A stretch of DNA of 64,000 bases from Cytobacillus massiliigabonensis (lineage in GTDB: Bacteria; Bacillota; Bacilli; Bacillales; Cytobacillaceae): contig NZ_LT904902.1 in the NCBI RefSeq assembly GCF_900199725.1, forward strand, positions 983,964 to 1,047,963, in the 5' to 3' direction. The translations under genes and the position numbers were made by a program. Below are positions 16,962 through 25,560 of this stretch, one piece after another. Position 1 is the stretch's first letter. Every line of letters begins with the position of its first letter. The notes beneath the pieces are model-generated. The model did no database searches and had not been told where the DNA came from. It worked only from the letters and a program-made list of their open reading frames with translations.

Positions 16962-17024
16962 ATGTGCTAGTTCACATAGATGTCTCATCTTGTCTAATCC
17001 AAAACACACAACGGTTATCACCTT

Positions 17025-17276
17025 TTATGAAACACTCACCCCTTGGAATCTTAACAACATCGCCAAGGATCTGTAGAACATACCCAATTCCATTTCTATT
17101 GCCAGTGCATGCTATCGCGGTTTTGCAAATTGTGCAATGATTCTCCACAAATCACATCGGTTAGTTCTAAAAATAGAGTTGGGTTGTTTATTTATAAAAA
17201 GATAATAAAGTTTATCTACTTCTGCAATTCTTTCATCATTATCGTCGGAATATAATAGAAAATGCTTTAAAATCAC
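17025..17276 (-). pseudogene. Decayed gene with in-frame stop
   Basis: Reading from GTG at 17276, 54 protein-like codons (with NDERIAEVDKLYYLFIN and RCDLWRIIAQFAK) run into a TAG at 17112-17114. The same frame then continues for 28 further protein-like codons (LAIEMELGMFYRSLAMLL) to a stop at 17025. One nonsense mutation in a formerly longer gene explains this best. Family not recognised. Confidence 0.45.
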
Positions 17277-17282
17277 TAGTCA

Positions 17283-17402
17283 TCACCCATTGATAATTTT
17301 TATTAGCGAACCAATGGTATCATCCTTATGAACATATTGAAAATATGCTAACCCTTTTGTAGTTTCTATCTCAAATACATCTCCAATTTTTAATCTCACC
17401 AT
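17283..17402 (-). pseudogene. N-terminal remnant, Imm26-like
   Basis: A 39-codon frame beginning MVRLKIGDVFEIETTKGLAY and ending in a stop after IGSLIKIING. The start resembles the N-terminus of Imm26-type/DUF small proteins, which continue for over 100 residues. It ends 7 bases before the decayed gene at 17025-17276. Assignment of family is tentative. Confidence 0.4.
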
Positions 17403-17525
17403 AGTTCTTATTCACCTTACCACAAATATTTATCAAAGTGCTTATTCAACTATTCTGCTTCGTTAGTTTAAGTACATCCCTTCACACTCTTACATAAATA
17501 TCCATTTTTATCCAAAGTCTTATTC

Positions 17526-17590
17526 CATTAAATGGCCCTTTTCATGAAGAAAGACGCTTTCCTTATTTCAGAAAAGCGCCCTATTCTTGA
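17526..17590. repeat. Short dispersed hairpin element, CATGAAG type
   Basis: TTAAATGGCCCTTTTCATGA ... AGACGCTTTCC ... CAGAAAAGCGCCC and TTCTTGA. Near-identical to the copies at 11073, 18392 and 46036. Confidence 0.65.
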
Positions 17591-17724
17591 ATACCTACAT
17601 GACTTGTATTAGCTAGTTTGTTTTAAAGGGGTAAAAATAGCATTCGTCGATTTTTAGAGCACATCCATATCTCACCGTTAAAAAGGAAGACTGAATTATT
17701 CCTCTCTCAATATAATAGTTTACT

Positions 17725-18285
17725 TTACTTGTATATAATCCTGTATTTTGGCAAAATAACCCCATTGTTATATTTTTTTAGGTCCATTAGTTCTAATTGA
17801 ATCTGCTTTTTACTCGAACCAAAAAGTGAAATACCTTCTCCAATCATGACAGGATTGACCTTTAGTATAAGAGTGTCGATCAATTCGTGGTCCAGGAGTG
17901 AACCAGCCAGTTGACCACCACCACACAGCCAAATTTTTTGATTTACTGCCTGTTTTAAAGTATTGACAAACTCAATTGCGTTTTCTTTTACAAACTCCAC
18001 TTCCTCATTTGACTCAATATTCAATTTACTCGAGAAAACATAATGCTTAAGATCGGGATTTGCAAACTTTGCGAGTGGCCATGGTTCACCTGGTTTCATT
18101 CCATCCTGTAATCCGAGCTCGTATGATTTTCCTCCCATTAAAGCAATTCCATATTCTCTAATATCGGATAAAAAGTCAGGTCCGTGGTCACCTTCATAAA
18201 GAAAAATCGAATCATCTGCAATGTAATTTGGATCTGCAATATATCCATCGGCCGTAGTTGCGACATGATAAATCAATTCAGCCAT
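17725..18285 (-). CDS. Dihydrofolate-reductase-family (RibD C-terminal) protein
   Basis: A 186-residue protein with the DHFR/RibD C-terminal fold: an N-terminal ATTADGYIAD strand-loop, an IALMGGKSYE stretch, and KIWLCGGGQLAGSLLDHELID, which corresponds to the NADPH-binding GGG motif. Homologues are widespread in Bacillus and are not true folate enzymes. A second family member is at 45342. The reductase substrate is unknown. Start is ATG behind GGAGGGATGAC. Single-gene unit flanked by hairpin elements on both sides. Confidence 0.8.
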   Translation of the reverse strand: MAELIYHVATTADGYIADPNYIADDSIFLYEGDHGPDFLSDIREYGIALMGGKSYELGLQDGMKPGEPWPLAKFANPDLKHYVFSSKLNIESNEEVEFVKENAIEFVNTLKQAVNQKIWLCGGGQLAGSLLDHELIDTLILKVNPVMIGEGISLFGSSKKQIQLELMDLKKYNNGVILPKYRIIYK

Positions 18286-18391
18286 TTAGTCATCCCTCCA
18301 AGAAAATGAATTACCTAATTAATTCTATAAACCAGTTTCATTTCCTTTTCTTATTAATCAACTTGTCCCGTTAACTCAATAAGCTTTATTC

Positions 18392-18456
18392 CATTAAATG
18401 GTCCTTTTCATGGAGAAAGACGCTTTCTTATTTCAGAAAAGCGCCCATTTGTTGAA
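18392..18456. repeat. Short dispersed hairpin element, CATGAAG type
   Basis: TTAAATGGTCCTTTTCATGG ... AGACGCTTTC ... CAGAAAAGCGCCC then TTGTTGAA. Same family and orientation as the copy at 17526. Confidence 0.65.
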
Positions 18457-18569
18457 TAACGTTTTCCAAATGCGGGAAGGAAATTAAATATCAAATAAAG
18501 GAAATGTCTTCTTGAAAGTCGAATATTAGCCTAGAACCATAATGAACTATTCCGATGAGGAGGATTCTT

Positions 18570-19079
18570 GTGCGTCCACGACCATTATTTATTGAAAATC
18601 CAGAGCATAATAGGTATGTTAGTCTTGTGCCAGATGGAGATATTGTAGAAATACTTAGTAAGCAACGAACTAAGACCATTACCCTTTTAAGCAGCGTATC
18701 AGAGGAGTCAGCAAGAAAGGCGTACGCACCAGGAAAATGGACACTAAAAGAAGTGATTGGGCATATGACCGACTCGGAACGTGTGATGTCGTATCGAATG
18801 CTTGCCATTGCACGAAATGAAAGTGCACCACTCCCAGCAATGGATCAGGATCAATACGTTTCTGCGGCAAACTTCAACAAATTATCCTGGGAGCAGTTAA
18901 TAGCTGGTTTAGACACGGTACGCTCCAACACGTTAAGCCTTATTTCAACCATTGATGATGCAGCGTGGGTTCGTAATGGAACTGTAATGAACAGGCCAGT
19001 TTCGTTAAGTACCATTGCATATGGCATCGCCGGGCACGAGTTACACCATATGAAAGTGATTAGTGATAAATACTTATAA
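18570..19079 (+). CDS. DinB family protein (putative thiol transferase)
   Basis: About 169 residues with the four-helix DinB/YfiT fold. The metal-binding histidines are visible in KEVIGHMTDSE and AGHELHHMK near the C-terminus. Members include bacillithiol-S-transferases that attach thiol cofactors to toxic electrophiles; this is a family inference. The start is the GTG at 18570, 6 bases after GAGGAGG; an ATG at 18555 overlaps that site and is in frame but unlikely. A strong terminator follows. One of four DinB genes in the window. Confidence 0.8.
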   Translation: MRPRPLFIENPEHNRYVSLVPDGDIVEILSKQRTKTITLLSSVSEESARKAYAPGKWTLKEVIGHMTDSERVMSYRMLAIARNESAPLPAMDQDQYVSAANFNKLSWEQLIAGLDTVRSNTLSLISTIDDAAWVRNGTVMNRPVSLSTIAYGIAGHELHHMKVISDKYL

Positions 19080-19095
19080 GTCTATTTCTATTAAT

Positions 19096-19140
19096 GAAAA
19101 AACCTAATTTCTCATTTAATGCTGAAAAATTAGGTTTTTT
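19096..19140. terminator. Hairpin terminator of the DinB gene
   Basis: AAAAAACCTAATTT and its near-complement AAAATTAGGTTTTTT with a loop of about 15 bases, 17 bases after the stop codon. Confidence 0.8.
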
Positions 19141-19271
19141 CATATTGAAACTTCCTTAGCGTTGTCAATCCGCATTTTCCTGACGTTACCCTTAATTTAA
19201 CATAAATTTCCTATTCCCCTTTAATTTATTATTCAATTATATGGCCCTTTTCTTGAATAACCTCGCTGAAT

Positions 19272-19590
19272 TTAGTCATCCGTTTCTTTTCCTAACTCTC
19301 TTCGAATTGCCAATTGTGCTGTAGAGGTATATGCAAAATCGGACCAACATGACTTATCACTAGGATAAGGGCTTATTAAAATCTCTATAATATCCCATTG
19401 GGATAGAGAAGCTGAAACGGGATGGATTTTTCCGTTAATCCGTAACAGCTGCCATATACTTCGCTTTCTTAGGATCTGCTGCAAAAGAAAAATCGATTGT
19501 AATTGCTCCATTCGGTAAATGTATAACATCCAACTTAGGGGTAAACACAGTTATTTGTTCCCCAAGCAGCTCATAAGAAACAGAGTAAAA
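19272..19590 (-). pseudogene. Frameshifted gene remnant
   Basis: Two consecutive reading frames look coding. The first (19590 to about 19440) contains YELLGEQITVFTPKLDVIHL and DFSFAADPKKAKYMAAVTD and then a stop. A second, starting about where the first ends, reads INGKIHPVSASLSQWDIIEI and SDKSCWSDFAYTSTAQLAIR to 19272. One frameshift near 19440 joins them into a single protein end. It directly follows the DUF3888-like gene. Family not recognised. Confidence 0.45.
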
Positions 19591-19592
19591 AA

Positions 19593-20012
19593 TTACTTAT
19601 GTTGGTAATCTAATACTTCTACCTTAAAGCCGTGACTACATCCAATTTTAGGACTATCACAAGATGGAGATACTCTTACTTTAACCAAGTCATCTTTATA
19701 TTGAAATGGATTATCGTTACTATTAGGAACTTGAATTCTTAAGGAAATATCATAAGAATGATTGTTGTTATAAACAATATTAACAATCCTCCGCTGCTGC
19801 CAGCCAAAACCAGACGCTTCTTTTCCTCCATACTCTTTTATTACCCTTTTATCAATAGCTGGAAATATAATATCTCGAATAATATCTTCGGGTGTAACAT
19901 ACCAGTCTTCTGCATAAGGTTTAATTTCCTTTGGCTCTGGGGGTTTAGCATTAACCAAGTTATCTGGGGCAAATATTAATAAAATAGTAAAGAGAACAAT
20001 CATATTCTTCAA
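19593..20012 (-). CDS. DUF3888-like secreted protein
   Basis: About 139 residues with an N-terminal signal peptide (KNMIVLFTILLIFAPDNLVNA) followed by KPPEPKEIKPYAEDWYVTPE, then the conserved pattern IIRDIIFPAIDKRVIKEYGG and ending VKVRVSP ... GFKVEVLDYQHK. This matches the DUF3888 family of exported Bacillus proteins of unknown function. The TTG at 20012 has GGGAGTG 6 bases upstream and makes a proper signal sequence; a TTG at 20060 would add 16 residues. A paired cysteine (CDSPKIGC) is visible. Confidence 0.7.
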   Translation of the reverse strand: MKNMIVLFTILLIFAPDNLVNAKPPEPKEIKPYAEDWYVTPEDIIRDIIFPAIDKRVIKEYGGKEASGFGWQQRRIVNIVYNNNHSYDISLRIQVPNSNDNPFQYKDDLVKVRVSPSCDSPKIGCSHGFKVEVLDYQHK

Positions 20013-20060
20013 GATGCTCACTCCCATAAAATTTTTTACAGATAGTTTTCGCACTTTCAA

Positions 20061-20461
20061 TTAATATAATCCACAACCACCAATCCGCATCTACAAACCA
20101 AGCTGTTTCTATTGCTCAAATAAGACTAAAATAAATCATTTTAATGAGCAAACTACCTACCCATTACTTCAATAAGCAAAGAGCAATCCCTTGCTTATTC
20201 AAGGATTGCCCCATTGGTTAAATTTCTGCCACAAGCTACTCAATGACGAATTCCATATTCCAACCAAGTGAGGGAATGGAATTCAGCTAACCTGCCACGT
20301 TACTTTAAGTACAAGATTCCACAATCTGGTCCTTAAGATAAAAAAAAGCGTAATTCTTGCTTCAGAATCACGCTCGATAGTTGAAATGGTTAGTGAAAAA
20401 TAATTATATTTTCACCATTTAAATTTTGATAATATGACCATTCATTTATAGTTTTAGGGGC
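20061..20461. other. Repeat-rich intergenic region
   Basis: About 400 bp: an inverted repeat GCAATCCCTTG / CAAGGATTGC at 20186-20211, and a GCAG-type hairpin element at 20335-20380 (AGCGTAATTC / GAATCACGCT). No gene is seen. Confidence 0.5.
20335..20380. repeat. Short dispersed hairpin element, GCAG type
   Basis: AAAGCGTAATTCTTGCTTCA followed by GAATCACGCTCGATAG. Relaxed copy of the 9883 element. Confidence 0.5.
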
Positions 20462-21400
20462 TTACTCCCCCACCATCCCATCATTGTCATTATCACGCAT
20501 ATAAGGGTATAACCAATGGTCACTCGTTATAGGCATACTGAAACCTGCATCTTTTGCTTCTTTAATTGTCACCTGTCCATTCCCATTCGTATCAACACTA
20601 GAAATATCACCGCTTTTGCTTGAACTAGTTGAGTTAGAAGGCTTGTTCTCTGTTAAACCGAGTGTTGCGTTGACTTCATCAGGGTTCACATTGTCGAATG
20701 AATCAACAACCTTGTTGCCTCTTAGAGTATAGGTATACTGATAATGTGAAGGAATTTGCGTTTCCGTATTTGGATATGTGATAATCGCCTCAAAATTAGT
20801 GGCTCCACCTGCTTTGCGGATCGCATCTTCCATATAAGCCTGATCCCCATGTCGGTTAAGCGTACTTTCTTGTGGAGTAATATTGTAAGCATTGGATACC
20901 CCTCCGAGAGAATCTGCAATGATATGTCCTTCATCTAAATCTGTTCTTTCCACACCAGGAACTTTTGCTTCATCAGAGTAGTATCTGCCAGACGATGTTA
21001 CAGGTTCGTTACGGTCATCTTGTAGAATGATTTCATCAGCAATGACACGGACAAGTTGCCCGTATTCATTCGTAAATGCCCAATATTCACGGTCCCCATA
21101 ACCAATGTCAACGACGGCGTTAGGTTCACGATATCCTGACAAATCACCGCCATCAACTTCAATAAGTTTATATCCTGAGAACTGTTCACTATTTGACTGA
21201 GCTGGTGTTTCCTCTCCTACTGGTTCATCAACGACCGTAGTGCTAGTTTCTTCTTTTTCGCTATTTTTATTTGTATTAACTGCGGTTACTTCTTGTGGAT
21301 CTGTTTTTTCATCTGTAATGGATGCATCTTCTACGTTGGTACAACCAACTATTAAAATGGTCGTTAAAAGTATGATTAAATAGTTTATTTTCTTTTTCAT
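20462..21400 (-). CDS. DNA/RNA non-specific endonuclease lipoprotein
   Basis: A 312-residue exported nuclease. A lipoprotein signal peptide ends LLTTILIVGC (lipidated Cys20), and a polar Thr/Glu-rich linker runs to about residue 72. The nuclease domain (about 75-230) has the His-metal core RTDLDEGHIIADSLGG with His159 as general base and NAYNITPQESTLNRHGD supplying the metal Asn. Two EF-hand-like calcium loops follow: DTNGNGQVTIKE at 270-281 and DNDNDG at 303-308. It is probably a membrane-anchored, calcium-binding nuclease that degrades extracellular DNA. A close relative would be NucA-type nucleases, but those lack the C-terminal calcium loops. Confidence 0.85.
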   Translation of the reverse strand: MKKKINYLIILLTTILIVGCTNVEDASITDEKTDPQEVTAVNTNKNSEKEETSTTVVDEPVGEETPAQSNSEQFSGYKLIEVDGGDLSGYREPNAVVDIGYGDREYWAFTNEYGQLVRVIADEIILQDDRNEPVTSSGRYYSDEAKVPGVERTDLDEGHIIADSLGGVSNAYNITPQESTLNRHGDQAYMEDAIRKAGGATNFEAIITYPNTETQIPSHYQYTYTLRGNKVVDSFDNVNPDEVNATLGLTENKPSNSTSSSKSGDISSVDTNGNGQVTIKEAKDAGFSMPITSDHWLYPYMRDNDNDGMVGE

Positions 21401-21665
21401 TTTAGGGCTCTCCTATGATAGTTTCATATGCTGTGCTAAAAATCTCGTATATTCACATAGATTAACATTGTTAACCTACTAATAATAGTATATTTCAAAA
21501 TCAACTTTATTACAGTAGATACTTTGTTCCAAGTGTGCATTAATGGCAACTCGAAATCATGCAGCTAATCTATGATATCCATCGCGACAATATTTAGTTT
21601 CATAATTATGGGAGTAACCCTCGCTTTTCATGTTTATATAAGGACACTGTTGATTTTTAGACAAC

Positions 21666-21703
21666 AAAAGGGAATCCCTCTATTTAGAGAGATTCCCCTT
21701 TTT
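21666..21703 (-). terminator. Terminator overlapping a gene's 3' end
   Basis: AAAAGGGAATCCCTC and AGAGAGATTCCCCTTTTTT form a stable hairpin with A and T runs. The stop codon of the gene at 21680 lies inside the stem, so the last codons encode part of the terminator. Confidence 0.75.
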
Positions 21704-22333
21704 TAGTGTTCCTACCCAAACATCACCAACATTAACCTTATAATGAACGTCATTTGCATAGCTGAGTTTGATTCTTTCGGTTTCATAAGATTTATTTCTT
21801 ATCTCATTTACCTCAGCTTCAGTCCTTAGCCCTGATTCTAAATCTTCTATCAGTTCTTCTTCCGAATACTTTTCAGCATGAATGTGGGCTTCCCAATCAA
21901 ATAAGGCTAATTGATCTTTTAATGATTCAAATTTATGAAATGGAAATCTTTTTATCATAGGATGTTTGTCAAAGGTATCATTGTAAGTATTCAAACAGTC
22001 TCCGTACGAAACAACAATTTGGGAGCTTATAAAGTCAGGTTCAAACAACCAAATTTTTAGATAAAAATCCTCCGTTTCATTATCCATTTTTTCATGCCAA
22101 TTTAAATATATATCAATTATATCGCTTAATAATAAACGATTATACCAATTGGGTGGGTTTGTGCGTACTAGAGAATAAAAGGGATGAATCCATAACTTTG
22201 CATAATCTCTTTGATACTCTCGCATGTTTTCCATATCTAAGTTAAAAACATTTTGTCTCCATCTTATAATTTTCCTCTTGTGCCGTTTCCAGCCTCGAAT
22301 TTTCTTCTTTTTAGAGTAATAAAATTCTTTCAT
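21680..22333 (-). CDS. Hypothetical protein, 217 residues
   Basis: No family recognised. The N-terminus is strongly basic (KKKKIRGWKRHKRKIIRWRQ), followed by aromatic-rich helices (NPPNWYNRLLLSDIIDIYLN) and an acidic C-terminal half (EEELIEDLESGLRTEAEVNE). No signal peptide or membrane segment. Start ATG lies after AAGGGGATG. The terminator overlaps its stop codon. It follows the gene at 22407-23027 by 73 bp on the same strand and could be co-transcribed. Two unknown soluble proteins side by side suggest a pair, but no toxin, immunity or enzyme motif is visible. Confidence 0.6.
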   Translation of the reverse strand: MKEFYYSKKKKIRGWKRHKRKIIRWRQNVFNLDMENMREYQRDYAKLWIHPFYSLVRTNPPNWYNRLLLSDIIDIYLNWHEKMDNETEDFYLKIWLFEPDFISSQIVVSYGDCLNTYNDTFDKHPMIKRFPFHKFESLKDQLALFDWEAHIHAEKYSEEELIEDLESGLRTEAEVNEIRNKSYETERIKLSYANDVHYKVNVGDVWVGTLKKGNLSK

Positions 22334-22406
22334 TCACACACATCCCCTTAACATTTGAGGAAACTTATATGCAGCTATTCGTGTAGCAAACTGTTATATT
22401 TCTGGT

Positions 22407-23027
22407 TCAACCAAAAATTAAACTAAATATCCGTTCGTACGCATCATAAATTTTATTTGCCTCTTCATGTTGTTTGAACTCTTCTCGATATTGACCAACA
22501 AATAAATCTAATTCACGAAGATCCATAAAAATATTTACCATAACTTTTGGAATTTCTCCCCACGAATAAATCTCATCGATTATATCGGATAATTCATGAT
22601 AGATTCTTTCAAATTGCTGTTCATCCATTCCTTTGCCACTTTGAAGTTTTTTAAAAAAGTTTCCGTTTTCATTGATTTTCTCAATCAACCCGGCAATCAC
22701 TCTGGCTTTTTCGGGTTCTATTTCCCCCTTTTCTTTCGTACATCTTCGAATCAGCTTTTTCGTATTTTCGGCTGCTTTCTTAATACGGACCGATTCTTCA
22801 TCCCCATATATGAATGAAAAGTTGTACAGTTCATCGTATAGTCCAACTAAAGTATGGACGACTTCTCCCGGTAAACTTGTACGGCTCTCCCATTCATCGG
22901 CACAGACGGTGAGTGTCTTAACTAACTTTTCGTACTCCTTTTCATGGAAACCATTTCCCATTCGAAGCTCTACAAGTAAATTTATTTCTGAACGTTCAAA
23001 GATATCTATTAGCTCTTTGTCTTTCAC
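22407..23027 (-). CDS. Hypothetical helical protein, 206 residues
   Basis: No family recognised. Predicted to be almost all helical and soluble: heptad-like stretches (KLVKTLTVCADEWESR, RIKKAAENTKKLIRRC) and a C-terminal KVMVNIFMDLRELDLFVGQY segment. Start is GTG behind AGGAGAGTG. Upstream of the 217-residue unknown protein and downstream of a GNAT gene, all on the minus strand; the 33-bp gap to the GNAT gene suggests one operon of three. Confidence 0.6.
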   Translation of the reverse strand: MKDKELIDIFERSEINLLVELRMGNGFHEKEYEKLVKTLTVCADEWESRTSLPGEVVHTLVGLYDELYNFSFIYGDEESVRIKKAAENTKKLIRRCTKEKGEIEPEKARVIAGLIEKINENGNFFKKLQSGKGMDEQQFERIYHELSDIIDEIYSWGEIPKVMVNIFMDLRELDLFVGQYREEFKQHEEANKIYDAYERIFSLIFG

Positions 23028-23060
23028 AATTTCACTCTCCTAGGAAACAGCCACAGTTTT

Positions 23061-23612
23061 TTATTTCCACTCTCTCTTTAATAGAGAAAAAGAATAGTGA
23101 TCATAATATTTCCCTCTTAACAAATGCTTGTCCCTATAAATGCCTTCATTTTTAAATCCAAGATCTTCTAATAATTTTATAGAATTTTTGTTATTTAAAG
23201 CGACATATGCATTGATCCTATTCAGCCTCATATTACTAAAACCACTTTCTATTGCTGATATCAATGCTTCTTTCATATATCCCTGTCCCCAAAATTCATA
23301 CAATAAATCATAACCTATCTCAGCTATATTATTGGTTCGATCCCACAAGTCATAGCCACAAGTACCAATCTGTTCATTGCTATCTTTCTTTACTAAAACC
23401 CATCTATTATGTCCTCTTTTTTCTGGCTTTGAATTCCACTCAATAAATTCAATTGCTTCTTCTTTTTTCTTAAATATTTCTTCATCGTAAAGAAATTCAC
23501 ACACTTTTTCATCGCTAAAAAGTTTAAAAATAAAATCTATATCCTCACTATTTACATTTCTTAATTTTAATCTTCTAGTTTCTAGTTCAGGAAAAAATTT
23601 TTGATCAATCAT
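23061..23612 (-). CDS. GNAT acetyltransferase, RimJ/RimL type
   Basis: About 183 residues. The acetyl-CoA loop is YEFWGQGYMKEAL and the C-terminal pattern NAYVALNNKNSIKLLEDLGF plus NEGIYRDKHLLRGKY is typical of RimJ/RimL-like enzymes acting on protein N-termini or amino sugars. The ATG at 23612 lies after AAAGGGGGAAC at good spacing; the longer frame from 23672 has no ribosome binding site. First gene of a possible three-gene run with two unknown proteins. Confidence 0.8.
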   Translation of the reverse strand: MIDQKFFPELETRRLKLRNVNSEDIDFIFKLFSDEKVCEFLYDEEIFKKKEEAIEFIEWNSKPEKRGHNRWVLVKKDSNEQIGTCGYDLWDRTNNIAEIGYDLLYEFWGQGYMKEALISAIESGFSNMRLNRINAYVALNNKNSIKLLEDLGFKNEGIYRDKHLLRGKYYDHYSFSLLKREWK

Positions 23613-24057
23613 TATGTTCCCCCTTTGCAAAATAAATTGTTTTAAATAAATTATCTTTTTTGGCATAAACATACAAATTCAAGATGAGCGATCAATTTCC
23701 TTTCTTCTTCTGCAATCTGACCCTCTACATAAAGAAAGAACGTAATTCTTCTGTAGAATTACGCCCGATAATGGAATACATTTATATTTTTAGCTAAAGC
23801 TTTACGTTACTGCTCATTACGTGCCTTAACAATTATGTTATTCTGTTTGATAAAACACTGAATGACATTCCGTAAAATCGTTAGCCATCAGAAGCGTAGA
23901 TTGCAAAGAAAAATGTAAAAAATAAGTAATGGCCGTTCGATACCATTCTCTCTACTTTCATTATACCATTATTTTCAAGTTATTTATAGACTGTTCTTTT
24001 TGTCATTTCGATACTATACTCTTAAATACAAATCTAAAAATATTGAGGTGTATTCGT
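23613..24057. other. Intergenic region upstream of arr
   Basis: About 445 bp. It contains a GCAG-type hairpin element (23736-23776) and the arr promoter region; a TATACT -10-like hexamer is near 24015, but its -35 is not convincing. No gene seen. Confidence 0.4.
23736..23776. repeat. Short dispersed hairpin element, GCAG type
   Basis: AAGAACGTAATTC-TTCTGTA-GAATTACGCCC then GATAATGG. Same family as the copies at 9883 and 41689. Confidence 0.6.
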
Positions 24058-24474
24058 ATGAACGCCAAAAAAGATGTCTTAGATAATGGTCCTTTTTTTC
24101 ATGGAACTAAAGCAGAACTGAAAATTGGAGATTTATTAGTACCACAACATTTATCAAATTACCAGGATAAAAAATCTAACTATATATATTTTACTGCGAC
24201 ATTAGATGCTGCTAAATGGGGTGCTGAATTAGCAAGATCCAAATCAAAGGAAAGAATTTATATTGTAGAACCATTAGGTGATTTTGAAAATGATCCGAAC
24301 TTAACGGACAAAAGATTTCCTGGAAACCCAACACGTTCTTATAGGTCTAAATCTCCTTTGAAAATAATTGCCGAATTAAGTTCATGGGAAAGACATTCCG
24401 ATGAAGAAATAAATCATATGCTTACATCTTTAAAAAAGTTAAGTGAACAAGGAAAAAATGTAATATTCGATTAA
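24058..24474 (+). CDS. arr: Rifampin ADP-ribosyltransferase
   Basis: A 138-residue Arr enzyme, which inactivates rifamycins by transferring ADP-ribose from NAD+. The whole length matches the family: DNGPFFHGTKAELKIGDLL at the start, NYIYFTATLDAAKWGAELA, then IYIVEPLGDFENDPNLTDK and KRFPGNPTRSYRS. His15, Tyr44 and Asp79 fall where the family's NAD-binding and catalytic residues are. The start is the ATG at 24058 behind GAGGTG; the open frame extends further upstream but without a signal. Monocistronic with its own terminator. In Bacillaceae this is usually an intrinsic chromosomal gene; no mobile element flanks it here. Confidence 0.92.
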   Translation: MNAKKDVLDNGPFFHGTKAELKIGDLLVPQHLSNYQDKKSNYIYFTATLDAAKWGAELARSKSKERIYIVEPLGDFENDPNLTDKRFPGNPTRSYRSKSPLKIIAELSSWERHSDEEINHMLTSLKKLSEQGKNVIFD

Positions 24475-24505
24475 TCCTTAAAATCTATAAAGTCATGGCC
24501 AAAGA

Positions 24506-24546
24506 AAACCAAAAATCAATTTGTGTTTACAATTGGTTTTTGGTTT
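24506..24546. terminator. Hairpin terminator of arr
   Basis: AAACCAAAAATCAATT and AATTGGTTTTTGGTTT form an imperfect long hairpin followed by T-rich sequence, about 30 bases after the arr stop codon. Confidence 0.7.
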
Positions 24547-24586
24547 ATTTTAGCTATGCCCCACCCCTATCCCTTTCAACAATCTG

Positions 24587-24638
24587 CCCCTTTTCATGAG
24601 GAAAGAGCGAATTCTTGCTGCAGAATTGCGCCCTTTTG
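24587..24638. repeat. Short dispersed hairpin element (chimera of both types)
   Basis: The 5' part CCCCTTTTCATGAGGAAAGA belongs to the CATGAAG type and the 3' part GCGAATTCTTGCTGCAGAAT plus TGCGCCC to the GCAG type. This shows that the two are variants of one element family. Confidence 0.6.
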
Positions 24639-24663
24639 TGGAGTAAAAATTCCTACGTTATGG

Positions 24664-25245
24664 CTATAAATATTTTTCAAAACAAACGCACTGGTGAATA
24701 CGTTTATTATTTGTTTTATATTGTTCAATGTCTTCCCCAACGTAGTGGGTGAAAGCATTTACTAAGTATAGGTTTGGCATGTTATTTTGAATTCGTTGAT
24801 TCATTTCATCTCCTTCAAAATAAATATGATAGTAGGAATCAACGATATTGAAATTCATTTTTTTATACCAGTTTTGAACCCAAAGATCATCCCGTGTCCA
24901 AGCCTCCAGACGATTTAATCCTATTTTCTTTGCTTTATTTTCAGCTGCATATAGTAATTGTTGTCCGATTCCTTGTCGAGAAAAATCAGGATGTACTGCA
25001 ATATGCCAAATCATTCCACCTAATCCTTCTCCCCTAGAACAAACCGTTCGTTCCTCTTTTTCGTATTCAACATCAATTAGTCCAACGATTTGACCATCTA
25101 ATTCCGCGACAAGCTCAATTGTTGGATTTTCATAATGTTCTTTCTTATTTAATACATGATCAAAATATGCAGTCTGTAAAAATGCAAGTGTTCGGCATCT
25201 CACCCATCCCAGCTCATCCTTAACCTTATAGTCTCTAATAATCAC
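24664..25245 (-). CDS. GNAT acetyltransferase
   Basis: About 193 residues. The acetyl-CoA motif is IAVHPDFSRQGIGQQLLYAA and GLNRLEAWTRDDLWVQNWYK follows, a pattern shared with Bacillus GNATs of unknown substrate. The N-terminus IIRDYKVKDELGWVRCRTLA is typical. I chose the GTG at 25245, 6 bases after AGGAGG; an open frame from a TTG at 25353 extends 36 codons upstream, but its ribosome binding site is too close. Monocistronic. Confidence 0.75.
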   Translation of the reverse strand: MIIRDYKVKDELGWVRCRTLAFLQTAYFDHVLNKKEHYENPTIELVAELDGQIVGLIDVEYEKEERTVCSRGEGLGGMIWHIAVHPDFSRQGIGQQLLYAAENKAKKIGLNRLEAWTRDDLWVQNWYKKMNFNIVDSYYHIYFEGDEMNQRIQNNMPNLYLVNAFTHYVGEDIEQYKTNNKRIHQCVCFEKYL

Positions 25246-25560
25246 TTTTTTCCTCCTGATTTTAGGGACCACGTAGTTTTTAGGGGAAATTATACGTTCG
25301 TCCCTTAAAATAAATGCACCCCGTAACGCTTCTTCGTCATGTTCATAATACAACTCCTCCTTCCATTTGTTATTATTTGTATTCTACCAGACTATTTATA
25401 TATAACATACTATTCTAAAGATTAATTCCCATGTTCTATACAATTGCCTAAGTGTGATCATATATTAAACATCGATCTTCAACTAAACTGCCCCTTTAGT
25501 GAAAAAGAAACAGCGATTCCTCAATATTAAAGAATCGCAATCATTAATTGACCGAAAAGG
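25246..25560. other. Intergenic region
   Basis: About 315 bp. The frame of the GNAT gene stays open for 36 codons into it (to 25353). A hairpin element lies at about 25491-25542 (AGCGATTCCT / AAGAATCGC). No other gene is seen. Confidence 0.4.

Noticed and set aside
23061-24474. Mobile origin of arr
   Set aside because: No integron site, transposase or terminal repeats flank arr; the surroundings are ordinary chromosomal spacers.
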